Below, piece after piece: positions 1 through 6,363 of a DNA stretch of 9,336 nt. Source of the stretch: an uncultured Alphaproteobacteria bacterium (GTDB lineage Bacteria; Pseudomonadota; Alphaproteobacteria; RF32; CAG-239); contig USCF01000031.1 in NCBI GenBank assembly GCA_900553115.1, forward strand, positions 1 to 9,336. The letters run 5' to 3'. The notes under the pieces were generated by a model. The model ran no database searches. It saw only the letters and a list, made by a program, of their open reading frames with translations, and was not told the DNA's origin. Position numbers and translations under genes: made by a program. The stretch's first letter is position 1; the number at the start of each line of letters is the position of its first letter.

Positions 1-395
1 TTCATATTATCAATGGGTTTTTTATCTATTAAAAAATTTTCTGGACAGCTATTTTGAACTATTTTCAATTTTGAAACGGCTTTATAACCAAAATAGGTGT
101 TGATTTTATCCAAAATTTGCGGTTCACGTTGTTTGATTTCCATTGCAAAAGCACCGCTTAGGACTAAAAGTTCAAGCGTGCCGTCGCTGCGTTCATTTTT
201 GCGGAAAGAAATTTTCTGCGGAAGAGAATATTGAGCCAAATCTTCTCCAACAATAGAAGTCCAACCGGATAAAATTTCAATCTCCATCAAGCCCTTTGCT
301 CCCAAAAGTTGTTTAGCTAAGTGTAAAATAGTTTTAGAAACACTGGTCAAATCTTCTAAGGTGTGCTCTTCTTTTATTTGTATCTTTTTAGTCAT
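1..395 (-). CDS. DUF721 / DciA-family protein, 3' end outside window
   Basis: The 131 visible residues fit the DUF721 (DciA-like) family. The landmarks are a W-x-x-I-V-G-E-x-L-A block at about residues 45-54, a G-T-L-x-L strand at 72-76, an S-G-A-F-A-x-E segment at 80-86 and the Y-F-G-Y motif at 101-104 followed by a V-x-x-L-K-I-V-Q strand. DciA is known as the loader or partner of the replicative helicase DnaB in bacteria lacking DnaC/DnaI. Assigning that role here is inference from family membership. No signal peptide or membrane segment is visible, so it should be cytoplasmic. The ATG at 395-393 is preceded by GAGGAA (408-403) with 7-nt spacing. It overlaps the end of xerD by 8 nt, which suggests translational coupling. 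The C-terminus is missing, so total length is unknown. Confidence 0.8.
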   Translation of the reverse strand, partial: MTKKIQIKEEHTLEDLTSVSKTILHLAKQLLGAKGLMEIEILSGWTSIVGEDLAQYSLPQKISFRKNERSDGTLELLVLSGAFAMEIKQREPQILDKINTYFGYKAVSKLKIVQNSCPENFLIDKKPIDNM

Positions 396-1305
396 CGGCT
401 TTTTCCTCAAAATGTGCCAAAGGGTGCTTGCTGCGCACAACATCGCCAAGTTTTTGCGGTATGATGTGGGTATAAATTTCTGTGGTTGTTATGTTTTCAT
501 GTCCCAGCATTTTTTGCACAGAGCGTAAATCGGCGTTGTTGTTCAAAAGGTGAGTGGCAAAAGAGTGGCGTAAAACGTGCGGCGAAATTCGAGATGGATA
601 AATTCCGCAGTCGGCTGCCAATTTTTTTAAATCTTTATAAAAGGCATCTCTTGTCAAATGTCCTGAAACCGCGGTTAATGATGGAAAAAGCCAAGTTGAG
701 GAGGAGTTTTTTTTGATAAATTCATTCCGTAGAGGCAGGTATTCTTGCAAAGCCGTGATAACGCGGCCGGCAATCGGAACAATGCGTTCTTTATTTCCTT
801 TGCCCACCAAAGTTACCAGTTTTTTGCCATAGTTTATAGAGTTTTCCGGCAATCCTACCAGCTCAGAAACTCTCAGTCCGGTGGCATACATCAATTCAAT
901 CATCACTCCGATACGCCAATACCGATAATCTTTTTTTGCAAAAGCTGTGTCTATAAGTTGTTCTATCTCTTCTACAGATAAAAATTTAGGCAAAGGCTTT
1001 TCTTGTTTCGGTGTTAGTATATAGGCTGCCGGATTAGTGCTGATAACTTTTTCGGAATATAAAAAACGGCAAAAGTCTTTTAAGGTTGAGAGTTTTCGAG
1101 CCATACTCTTGGGCGCGTAGCCGGAAGTTTGTAAATGTTGTAAAAATTTTTCGATTCGTTCTTCAGTCAAATCTTGAGGAGCAATAGCTCCGGAAAAGCT
1201 AAAAAACTGCTGCAAATCGCTTTTATAAGACAAAACAGTAGTTAACGCCGCCCCATGTTCTGCGGATTCGGCGTCTAAAAAACTATCTACATAACGGCTC
1301 AGCAT
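388..1305 (-). CDS. xerD: site-specific tyrosine recombinase XerD
   Basis: This 305-residue protein has the full layout of a Xer recombinase: an N-terminal SAM-like core-binding domain (about 1-95) and a C-terminal catalytic domain (about 105-290). All six catalytic positions are visible: R145 in T-G-L-R-V-S-E-L, K169 in G-K-G-N-K-E-R, H243 and R246 in H-V-L-R-H-S-F, H269 in L-G-H, and the nucleophile Y278 in I-Y-T-H. XerD acts with XerC at dif, under FtsK control, to resolve chromosome dimers. The motifs A-T-G-L-R-V-S-E-L-V-G-L and I-x-P-x-K-L-x-x-V-V-x-x-x-H-P-L-A favour XerD over XerC, although separating the paralogues formally needs a tree. The ATG at 1305-1303 lies 6 nt after the upstream small gene and has only a weak AG-rich sequence before it, so translation may depend on coupling. 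No dif-like site or xerC is seen in the window. Confidence 0.92.
   Translation of the reverse strand: MLSRYVDSFLDAESAEHGAALTTVLSYKSDLQQFFSFSGAIAPQDLTEERIEKFLQHLQTSGYAPKSMARKLSTLKDFCRFLYSEKVISTNPAAYILTPKQEKPLPKFLSVEEIEQLIDTAFAKKDYRYWRIGVMIELMYATGLRVSELVGLPENSINYGKKLVTLVGKGNKERIVPIAGRVITALQEYLPLRNEFIKKNSSSTWLFPSLTAVSGHLTRDAFYKDLKKLAADCGIYPSRISPHVLRHSFATHLLNNNADLRSVQKMLGHENITTTEIYTHIIPQKLGDVVRSKHPLAHFEEKADD
403..408 (-). promoter_or_regulatory. ribosome binding site of the DUF721 gene, inside xerD
   Basis: GAGGAA read on the minus strand lies 7 nt before the ATG at 395-393, within the last codons of xerD. It fixes the start of the DUF721 gene and shows that it is meant to be translated from the xerD transcript. 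Confidence 0.7.
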
Positions 1306-1311
1306 AAAAAT

Positions 1312-1473
1312 TTAATTTTCTAAGTTGACCGAAATTTCTTGAGTGGTGTGTTCTGTTGGAACTTGTATGTCGTGCACCATCAAAAAACCAATGCCGGATA
1401 AAATAATCAGTCCTAAAGCATAAAATACAATTCTCAGACTGCCGCTCTGATTATAAGTAGATTGTCTTTTCAT
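1312..1473 (-). CDS. small single-pass membrane protein, 53 aa, unknown function
   Basis: This short gene starts at ATG 1473-1471 and stops at TAA 1314-1312. It has a strong Shine-Dalgarno, AAGGAAG (1486-1480), 6 nt before the start. The protein begins with a short polar, basic stretch (K2, R3, R14). Next comes one hydrophobic segment at about residues 15-33, rich in I, L, V, F and G, and then a polar, mildly acidic tail of about 20 residues. The positive-inside rule predicts the N-terminus in the cytoplasm and the tail in the periplasm. I do not recognise the family. It sits first in the probable transcript with xerD, 6 nt upstream of the xerD start. The good ribosome site, open frame and exact fit between promoter and xerD argue that it is real. 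It could be an uncleaved signal anchor rather than a stable transmembrane helix. Confidence 0.7.
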   Translation of the reverse strand: MKRQSTYNQSGSLRIVFYALGLIILSGIGFLMVHDIQVPTEHTTQEISVNLEN

Positions 1474-1479
1474 AAAATT

Positions 1480-1486
1480 CTTCCTT
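1480..1486 (-). promoter_or_regulatory. ribosome binding site of the 53-aa membrane protein gene
   Basis: AAGGAAG read on the minus strand lies 6 nt before the ATG at 1473-1471. It is one of the best Shine-Dalgarno matches in the window and is the main reason to accept the short reading frame downstream as a gene. Confidence 0.7.
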
Positions 1487-1505
1487 GTAACAAATTAAAA
1501 AAAGA

Positions 1506-1533
1506 TTGAATAATAGTAGCAAGGTTATATTAA
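1506..1533 (+). promoter_or_regulatory. weak candidate promoter for the aroK operon
   Basis: TTGAAT (1506-1511), a 16-nt spacer and TATTAA (1528-1533) form a poor but possible -35/-10 pair. TATATT at 1526-1531 is an alternative -10 with a less suitable spacer. Initiation near 1540 would leave only about 12 nt before the ATG at 1552 but about 39 nt before the one at 1579. The element overlaps the better promoter on the opposite strand, so the two directions might compete for RNA polymerase. Confidence 0.25.
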
Positions 1534-1541
1534 TAGGTCAA
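1513..1541 (-). promoter_or_regulatory. predicted sigma-70-type promoter for the small ORF-xerD-DUF721 transcript
   Basis: On the minus strand TTGACC (1541-1536) matches the -35 consensus at five of six positions. A 17-nt spacer leads to TACTAT (1518-1513), which matches the -10 consensus at four of six. Initiation would fall near 1506, giving a leader of roughly 33 nt that carries the Shine-Dalgarno at 1486-1480. The -35 box ends only 10 nt before the first aroK ATG on the other strand. This is a prediction from spacing and sequence alone. Confidence 0.5.
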
Positions 1542-1551
1542 TAGAAAGCAA

Positions 1552-2139
1552 ATGTTTGAACAAAGAAAATTTAAGAAAATGTCAAAAATAAATAAAATAA
1601 TTTTGTTGGTTGGGCTGATGGGAAGTGGTAAAACCAGTGTTGGAAAAAGATTGGCGCGCCGGTTATCACTGCCGTTTATCGATGGCGATCAAGAAATTGA
1701 AAAGGCCGCAGGATTGTCATTGGTAGATGTCTTGAAATGTTTTGGTGAAAAAGAATATCGTGCCGGCGAAGAAAGGGTAATGAAACGCCTTTTGCAAGGT
1801 ACGCCTTGTGTTTTAGCTTCTGGCGGCGGCTCTTTTGTGGCGGCTCAAACTCGAGAGCTGGCTAAAGAACACGCGGTCACCATTTGGTTGAAAGCGGATA
1901 TAGATACTTTGTATCATCGTACTGCCGGACGGACCAGACGACCGTTTTTGCTCGGTGATAATGCTACGGTAAAACACAAGCTGCAGGAATATATAACAGA
2001 GGAATATCCATATTATTCAGAAGCCGACATAGTGGTTGAAACTCGTGATGAAAAGGTTGAAAATACCGTAAAAAGAGTGGCGTCTGCGGTGCATCATTTT
2101 TTTCAGCAACAAAGAAAAACAATAAAAAAAGAGGATTAA
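1552..2139 (+). CDS. aroK: shikimate kinase
   Basis: Shikimate kinase phosphorylates shikimate to shikimate 3-phosphate with ATP in the chorismate pathway. The 195-residue protein shows the P-loop G-L-M-G-S-G-K-T-S (21-29), the F-I-D-G-D substrate motif with D44 and D46, F-G-E-x-x-Y-R ending in R70, the G-G-G turn at 91-93 and the lid R-R-P-F (129-132). In the segment E-E-Y-P-Y-Y (150-155), E151 aligns with the arginine that binds the shikimate carboxylate in the family (R136 in the Mycobacterium tuberculosis enzyme). That substitution is unusual. Two starts are possible: ATG at 1552, or ATG at 1579 giving 186 residues, closer to where many family members begin. Neither has a good ribosome site. 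It leads the operon, with rph 1 nt downstream. aroB, often next to aroK, is absent. Confidence 0.9.
   Translation: MFEQRKFKKMSKINKIILLVGLMGSGKTSVGKRLARRLSLPFIDGDQEIEKAAGLSLVDVLKCFGEKEYRAGEERVMKRLLQGTPCVLASGGGSFVAAQTRELAKEHAVTIWLKADIDTLYHRTAGRTRRPFLLGDNATVKHKLQEYITEEYPYYSEADIVVETRDEKVENTVKRVASAVHHFFQQQRKTIKKED
2130..2135 (+). promoter_or_regulatory. ribosome binding site of rph, inside the end of aroK
   Basis: AGAGGA lies 5 nt before the rph ATG and sits in the last codons of aroK, whose TAA is separated from that ATG by a single base. A ribosome ending aroK would stop on top of the rph start, which suggests coupled translation. Confidence 0.6.
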
Positions 2140-2140
2140 A

Positions 2141-2851
2141 ATGCGAAAAGACGGAAGAACAGCCGAAGATTTGCGGAAAATAGAGATTATTCCTAATGTA
2201 AATTTATATGCAGAAGGTTCATGCTTAATAAAATGCGGAAACACGCATGTTTTGTGTACAGCCAGCGTTAGTCCGGAAATTCCGGCTTGGCTCAAAGGCG
2301 GAAATAAAGGCTGGATAACGGCAGAATATTCCTTGCTGCCAAGGGCAACCCAAACCAGAGTAAATCGAGAAACTAAAGGTGTGGGCGGACGTACGGCCGA
2401 AATTCAACGCCTTATCGGGCGTTCTTTGCGGGCGGCTGTTGATTTAACCGAAATGCCGGAAATGTGTGTGCAGGTGGATTGTGATGTTTTGCAGGCCGAC
2501 GGCGGAACCAGAACGGCGTCAATCACCGGTGGATTTGTCGCTCTTTATTTGGCTATGCAAAAAATGGTAAAAAACGGAGTATTGCCCCGTAATCCGATTC
2601 GTGAGTATGTGGCCGCCGTTTCTTGCGGTATTTGCAACGGAGTGCCTATATTGGATTTGAACTATGAAGAGGATTCGCACGCAGACGCTGATACAAATTT
2701 TGTGTTGACGGAAAGCGGAAAAATTGTGGAAATTCAAGCCACGGCAGAAGGGGCAGTGTTTGGCGAAAACGAGTTCAATGAATTATTCCGCTTGGCTAAA
2801 CAAGGCATTCATCAACTGATAATGGCTCAGAAAAAAGCGATTAACGGATAG
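2141..2851 (+). CDS. rph: ribonuclease PH
   Basis: RNase PH is a phosphorolytic 3'-5' exoribonuclease that trims tRNA and other RNA 3' ends, working as a ring of six subunits in the cytoplasm. The 236-residue protein has the normal family length. It starts with R-x-D-G-R-T (2-7) and carries the R-x-T-K-G-x-G-G-R-T-A-E-I-Q-R-L-I-G-R-S-L-R block (76-97), whose arginines take part in oligomer and RNA contacts in the family. The phosphate site G-G-T-R-T-A-S is at 121-127 (R124, T125). The metal-site acidic stretch is E-E-D-S-H-A-D-A-D (176-184), with D178 and D184. Nothing expected is missing. Its TAG stop is shared with the Shine-Dalgarno of rdgB. The pairing rph-rdgB is a common bacterial gene order and supports both calls. 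Confidence 0.95.
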   Translation: MRKDGRTAEDLRKIEIIPNVNLYAEGSCLIKCGNTHVLCTASVSPEIPAWLKGGNKGWITAEYSLLPRATQTRVNRETKGVGGRTAEIQRLIGRSLRAAVDLTEMPEMCVQVDCDVLQADGGTRTASITGGFVALYLAMQKMVKNGVLPRNPIREYVAAVSCGICNGVPILDLNYEEDSHADADTNFVLTESGKIVEIQATAEGAVFGENEFNELFRLAKQGIHQLIMAQKKAING

Positions 2852-2862
2852 GAGTTATAAAT

Positions 2863-3453
2863 ATGAAACTTGAAGAAATAGTGTTTGCCAGCCATAATGA
2901 GGGGAAAATAAAAGAAATAAAAAAGCTGCTCGCTCCTTACGGTATAAAGGTTAAATCTGCGTTGGATATGAATTTGCCTGATGTGGAAGAAACCGGAAAA
3001 ACTTTTGAAGAAAATTCTCTATTAAAATCCAGAACTATTGCAAAATTGGTAAACATGCCTTGCTTAGCCGACGATTCGGGGCTTTGTGTTGATGCGTTAG
3101 ATGGCGCGCCGGGAGTATATTCTGCCAGATACGCTCCAAATCGTGATTTTGATAAAGGTATGGAAAAATTATTGGCGGAAATGGAAAAAAGTCCGAATAA
3201 AAGTCGTAATGCGCATTTTTCTTGCGTTATTTCATTGGCTTGGCCAGATGGACAGTATAAAGTTTTTGCTGGTCAGGTAGATGGAAAAATCGCTTTTCAT
3301 AAAATGGGCGCTGGCGGATTCGGTTATGATCCGTTGTTTGTTCCGGAAGGTTTTACCAGCAGTTTTGCGCAAATGAGCCAAGAAGAAAAAAATAAGATTT
3401 CCCACCGTGGTCGTGCTGTGGAAAAACTCAAGGATTTTTTGAACAATTTATAA
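2863..3453 (+). CDS. rdgB: RdgB/HAM1 family dITP/XTP pyrophosphatase
   Basis: This enzyme hydrolyses non-canonical purine triphosphates (dITP, XTP, ITP) to monophosphates, keeping deaminated bases out of DNA and RNA. The 196-residue protein matches the family from end to end: the triphosphate-binding S-H-N-x-x-K (10-15), T-F-E-E-N (47-51), the A-D-D-S-G-L catalytic segment (69-74, with D70 and D71), the P-G-x-Y-S-A-R-Y loop (83-90), the G-G-F-G-Y-D-P-L-F motif (151-159) and S-H-R-G-R-A (180-185). The start is fixed by TAGGAG (2849-2854), 8 nt upstream, which incorporates the rph stop codon. In many alphaproteobacteria I would expect hemW next, but addB follows after 9 nt. Loss of RdgB makes E. 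coli dependent on recombination repair, so its position beside addBA is functionally sensible, though that link is inference. Confidence 0.95.
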   Translation: MKLEEIVFASHNEGKIKEIKKLLAPYGIKVKSALDMNLPDVEETGKTFEENSLLKSRTIAKLVNMPCLADDSGLCVDALDGAPGVYSARYAPNRDFDKGMEKLLAEMEKSPNKSRNAHFSCVISLAWPDGQYKVFAGQVDGKIAFHKMGAGGFGYDPLFVPEGFTSSFAQMSQEEKNKISHRGRAVEKLKDFLNNL

Positions 3454-3462
3454 GGAAATAAA

Positions 3463-6363
3463 ATGGCTGCAAAAATTTATAGCATCAATGCAAGCGATTC
3501 GTTTGTTGATGTTTTAGCTGGGCATTTTTTGAAAAGTTATGAAGCCGCGCCGGAAGAATTGGCAAAGGTTTTGTTTTTATTGCCAAATCGCCGCGCCTGT
3601 CAAAGTTTGTCTGATGCTTTTGTGCGTCTGCGCGGTTTAGAACCAACGATATTGCCTCAAATTTTGCCGATAGCCGATGTTGAAGAAGATGAAGTTTTTT
3701 TGACAGGCAATCATGATGTGATAAAAAATTTGCAACCTGAAATTTCTAAAACCGAAAGAGTTTTGATTTTTACCAGATTGATCATGCAAAAACCTGTCGA
3801 ATTGGGATTGGGGCGGCTGTCTTTGGCTCAGGCCTATGCCTTGGCGGAAAATTTGGCGGATTTGATGGATTTAGCGTATAATGAAAATTTGGATTTTTCT
3901 CGTCTATATGAAATTGTGCCAACCGAATATGCTGCGCATTGGCAAGAAAGCTTGAAATTATTGGCAATTATTACCGAGTTTTGGCCGCAAATATTACAAG
4001 AACGCGGTGTTGTCGATAGTTCTTTTCGCCGCAATCAGCTTTTGCAAACCGAAATAGAGATATGGCGTCAAAGCCAAACTACGCAAAAAATAGTAGTGGC
4101 TGGGTCAACAGCGGCGTTTCCTTTGCTGAAGAAATTGGTTAAAACCGTGGCAGAGTTACCAAACGGAGAAGTTTGGCTTTATGGCTTGGATAATTATTTA
4201 GAGGATTCTGCGTGGGAACAAATTGATGAAAATCATCCGCAGTTTGAGCTTAAAGAATTATTGGATTATTTAAATCTAAACCGCGCAGATATTTGTTGTT
4301 TGCCAAACAATGCGTTTACTCCTCGCGAGCGTTTGGTTTCAGAAATTATGCGTCCGGCGGCCAGTTCGGCAGAATGGCGGAAACTTTCATCTTATCCGTT
4401 ACCGGATGAAGCATTTTCCGGCTTAAAACTTATAAGTTGCAGCGATATTCGACAAGAAGCGCAGGCGATTGCTTTGTTGATGCGCCAAACTCTGGAAACT
4501 CCTGCAAAAACTGCAGCTTTGGTTACAATGGATAGAAATTTAGCTCGTCGTGTTGTTTCCGAATTAAAAAGATGGAACATTGTTGCCGACGATTCGGCGG
4601 GGCAGCCGTTGAGTTTGACTCCGATTGGCGTTTATTTGCGTTTGCTTATAAATGTTTTGGAAAATGATTTTTCACAGGTTAGTTTGCTATCTTTATTAAA
4701 ACATCCGTTTACTTCTTGCGGGCAAAAATCCAGCGTTTTTAATCAAAATGTTCGTAGTTTGGAGCTAAGCTGGCGTAAAAAAGAAAATTTATCTGCTCAG
4801 CAGACTGATTTTGTTTCAAAGATAAAAGAGTGCTTGCAGTCTTTAGCAGAACTATATTCGCAGCCGGTTGTTAATTTTAAGGAGTTGTTTATCTGCCACA
4901 TAAAAACAGCAGAGCGTCTGGCTGATACAGATATTAAGACCGGCGAAAAAATTATCTGGAAAAATGATTCCGGTACTGCGGCGGCCAAATTTGTAAATGA
5001 ACTTTTGCAAAAAAGCGAGTTACTTGAAAATATCAATGCGCGGGATTATTTGCCGCTGTTGGAATGTATGTTGATGGAACAAAATGTACGTGTTCGATTC
5101 GGTATGCACCCGAGAATAAAAATATTGGGACCAATAGAGGCGCGGTTGACGCAGTTTGATGTTACAATAATCGGAGAAGCCAATGAAGGCGTGTGGCCAA
5201 AATTGCCGTCGGCAGATATGTGGATGTCGCGTCCGATGAAAAAGGACTTTGGTTTTCCGCTGCCGGAACGTTCTATCGGAGTTATGGCTGCTGATTTTGC
5301 CCATTTACTTAATGCAAAAGATGTTTATTTAACCAGAGCCGAGCGGGTTGATGGAACACCAACCAATAAATCTCGCTGGTGGCTGCGTTTAGAAACAGTG
5401 CTGGCTGCTAATTTTGGCGAAAATAAAGAAAAATATGCTTATCTGCAAGATGGTAAATATGCTTTATGGGCTAAATATTGGGAACGGGCTGCCGTTTTGA
5501 AAAAAATAATAGCCCCTCGGCCATGTCCGCCGGTGGCAATGCGTCCGCGCAAACTTTCGGCCGTAAACTTTGAAATGCTGATGCGCGACCCGTATAGCAT
5601 ATATGCTAAATATATATTGGGACTATATCCGCTGCAGAATCTTGATGAGAATTTGGCTTTCCGTGATTACGGAAATATTGTTCATGCGGTTATTGAAAAA
5701 TTTAATAACAAATATAACACCGGTGCTTATCCGGCAGATGCCGAAGAACAACTGTTAAAAATCGGCGAACATGAATTTGCGGCGCAAAATATCAGTGCTG
5801 ATATAAAAGCTTTTTGGTGGCCTAGATTTGTTAAAACCATAAATTGGCTGACAGCGATAGAAAAAAATTATCGCTCAGAGGTTGCTTTTGTGCATAATGA
5901 GATAGAGGGGAGTCTTTCTTTTGATTCCAGCGGCGGAAAATTTACCATTACAGCCAAAGCTGATCGTATAGATGAAACTAAGGACGGCAGACTTAATATT
6001 TTAGACTACAAAACAGGCCGTGTCCGCAATGTAAAAGAAGTTGAAACCGGTATGGCTCCGCAGTTGCCGATAGAGGGATTGATTGCCGAACATGGTGGCT
6101 TTCCTGATATACCTGCCAAAAAAGTAGAGTCTTTGCGTTATTGGAAACTGGGCGAAAAAGAAATTGTTTGCAATGAAGAACAAAGCAGCAGCGGTTTAGA
6201 AAAAACAATGCAGTATCTGCAAACATGGATTAGCAGCTATGATTGTGTTACAACTCCGTATTTGGCTAAACCAATTCCGCGCAACGCCCCAAGTTATACG
6301 GATTATGACCATTTATCACGATTTTTAGAATGGTCTGTAAAGGAAGATTTTGATGAAAACTAA
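3463..6363 (+). CDS. addB: double-strand break repair protein AddB, alphaproteobacterial type
   Basis: AddB pairs with AddA to resect double-strand breaks for RecA loading. The 966-residue protein has an N-terminal helicase-like part without a Walker A motif. The first recognisable block is L-L-P-N-R-R-A (39-45), and G-E-A-N-E-G-V-W-P (571-579) resembles a late helicase motif. The C-terminus is a RecB-type PD-(D/E)XK nuclease: H741 in G-N-I-V-H, D834 in K-A-D-R-I-D, D848-Y849-K850 in the core D-Y-K-T-G, and Q867-L868. The four cysteines that hold an iron-sulphur cluster in Firmicutes AddB are not apparent: D-P-Y occupies the first position (709-711) and no Cys triad follows. The ribosome site AAGGA (3452-3456) overlaps the rdgB stop. 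The motor is probably inactive in this subunit, as in the family, with nuclease activity retained. Confidence 0.92.
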   Translation: MAAKIYSINASDSFVDVLAGHFLKSYEAAPEELAKVLFLLPNRRACQSLSDAFVRLRGLEPTILPQILPIADVEEDEVFLTGNHDVIKNLQPEISKTERVLIFTRLIMQKPVELGLGRLSLAQAYALAENLADLMDLAYNENLDFSRLYEIVPTEYAAHWQESLKLLAIITEFWPQILQERGVVDSSFRRNQLLQTEIEIWRQSQTTQKIVVAGSTAAFPLLKKLVKTVAELPNGEVWLYGLDNYLEDSAWEQIDENHPQFELKELLDYLNLNRADICCLPNNAFTPRERLVSEIMRPAASSAEWRKLSSYPLPDEAFSGLKLISCSDIRQEAQAIALLMRQTLETPAKTAALVTMDRNLARRVVSELKRWNIVADDSAGQPLSLTPIGVYLRLLINVLENDFSQVSLLSLLKHPFTSCGQKSSVFNQNVRSLELSWRKKENLSAQQTDFVSKIKECLQSLAELYSQPVVNFKELFICHIKTAERLADTDIKTGEKIIWKNDSGTAAAKFVNELLQKSELLENINARDYLPLLECMLMEQNVRVRFGMHPRIKILGPIEARLTQFDVTIIGEANEGVWPKLPSADMWMSRPMKKDFGFPLPERSIGVMAADFAHLLNAKDVYLTRAERVDGTPTNKSRWWLRLETVLAANFGENKEKYAYLQDGKYALWAKYWERAAVLKKIIAPRPCPPVAMRPRKLSAVNFEMLMRDPYSIYAKYILGLYPLQNLDENLAFRDYGNIVHAVIEKFNNKYNTGAYPADAEEQLLKIGEHEFAAQNISADIKAFWWPRFVKTINWLTAIEKNYRSEVAFVHNEIEGSLSFDSSGGKFTITAKADRIDETKDGRLNILDYKTGRVRNVKEVETGMAPQLPIEGLIAEHGGFPDIPAKKVESLRYWKLGEKEIVCNEEQSSSGLEKTMQYLQTWISSYDCVTTPYLAKPIPRNAPSYTDYDHLSRFLEWSVKEDFDEN
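6339..6346 (+). promoter_or_regulatory. ribosome binding site of addA, inside addB
   Basis: AAAGGAAG lies 6 nt before the ATG at 6353, all within the last codons of addB. It fixes the addA start and indicates coupled synthesis of the two subunits. Confidence 0.65.

Noticed and set aside
486..981. Two plus-strand open frames (486-716 and 745-981) opposite xerD
   Set aside because: They lie antisense to a fully conserved recombinase, lack recognisable domains or membrane pattern, and have no convincing ribosome site. They are shadows of xerD.
388..1305. A tyrosine recombinase as the sign of an integrated element or integron
   Set aside because: The protein is a standard-length core XerD in an operon with a DUF721 gene. 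No attachment repeats, cargo genes or tRNA junction are present.
1653..3111. GGCGCGCC octamers within aroK and rdgB
   Set aside because: The two copies are in coding sequence in different genes, without shared flanks. They look like ordinary codon content rather than a signal.
2137..3465. Possible intrinsic terminators in the gaps aroK/rph, rph/rdgB and rdgB/addB
   Set aside because: The gaps are at most 11 nt and hold only ribosome sites. No GC-rich hairpin followed by a T-run was seen.
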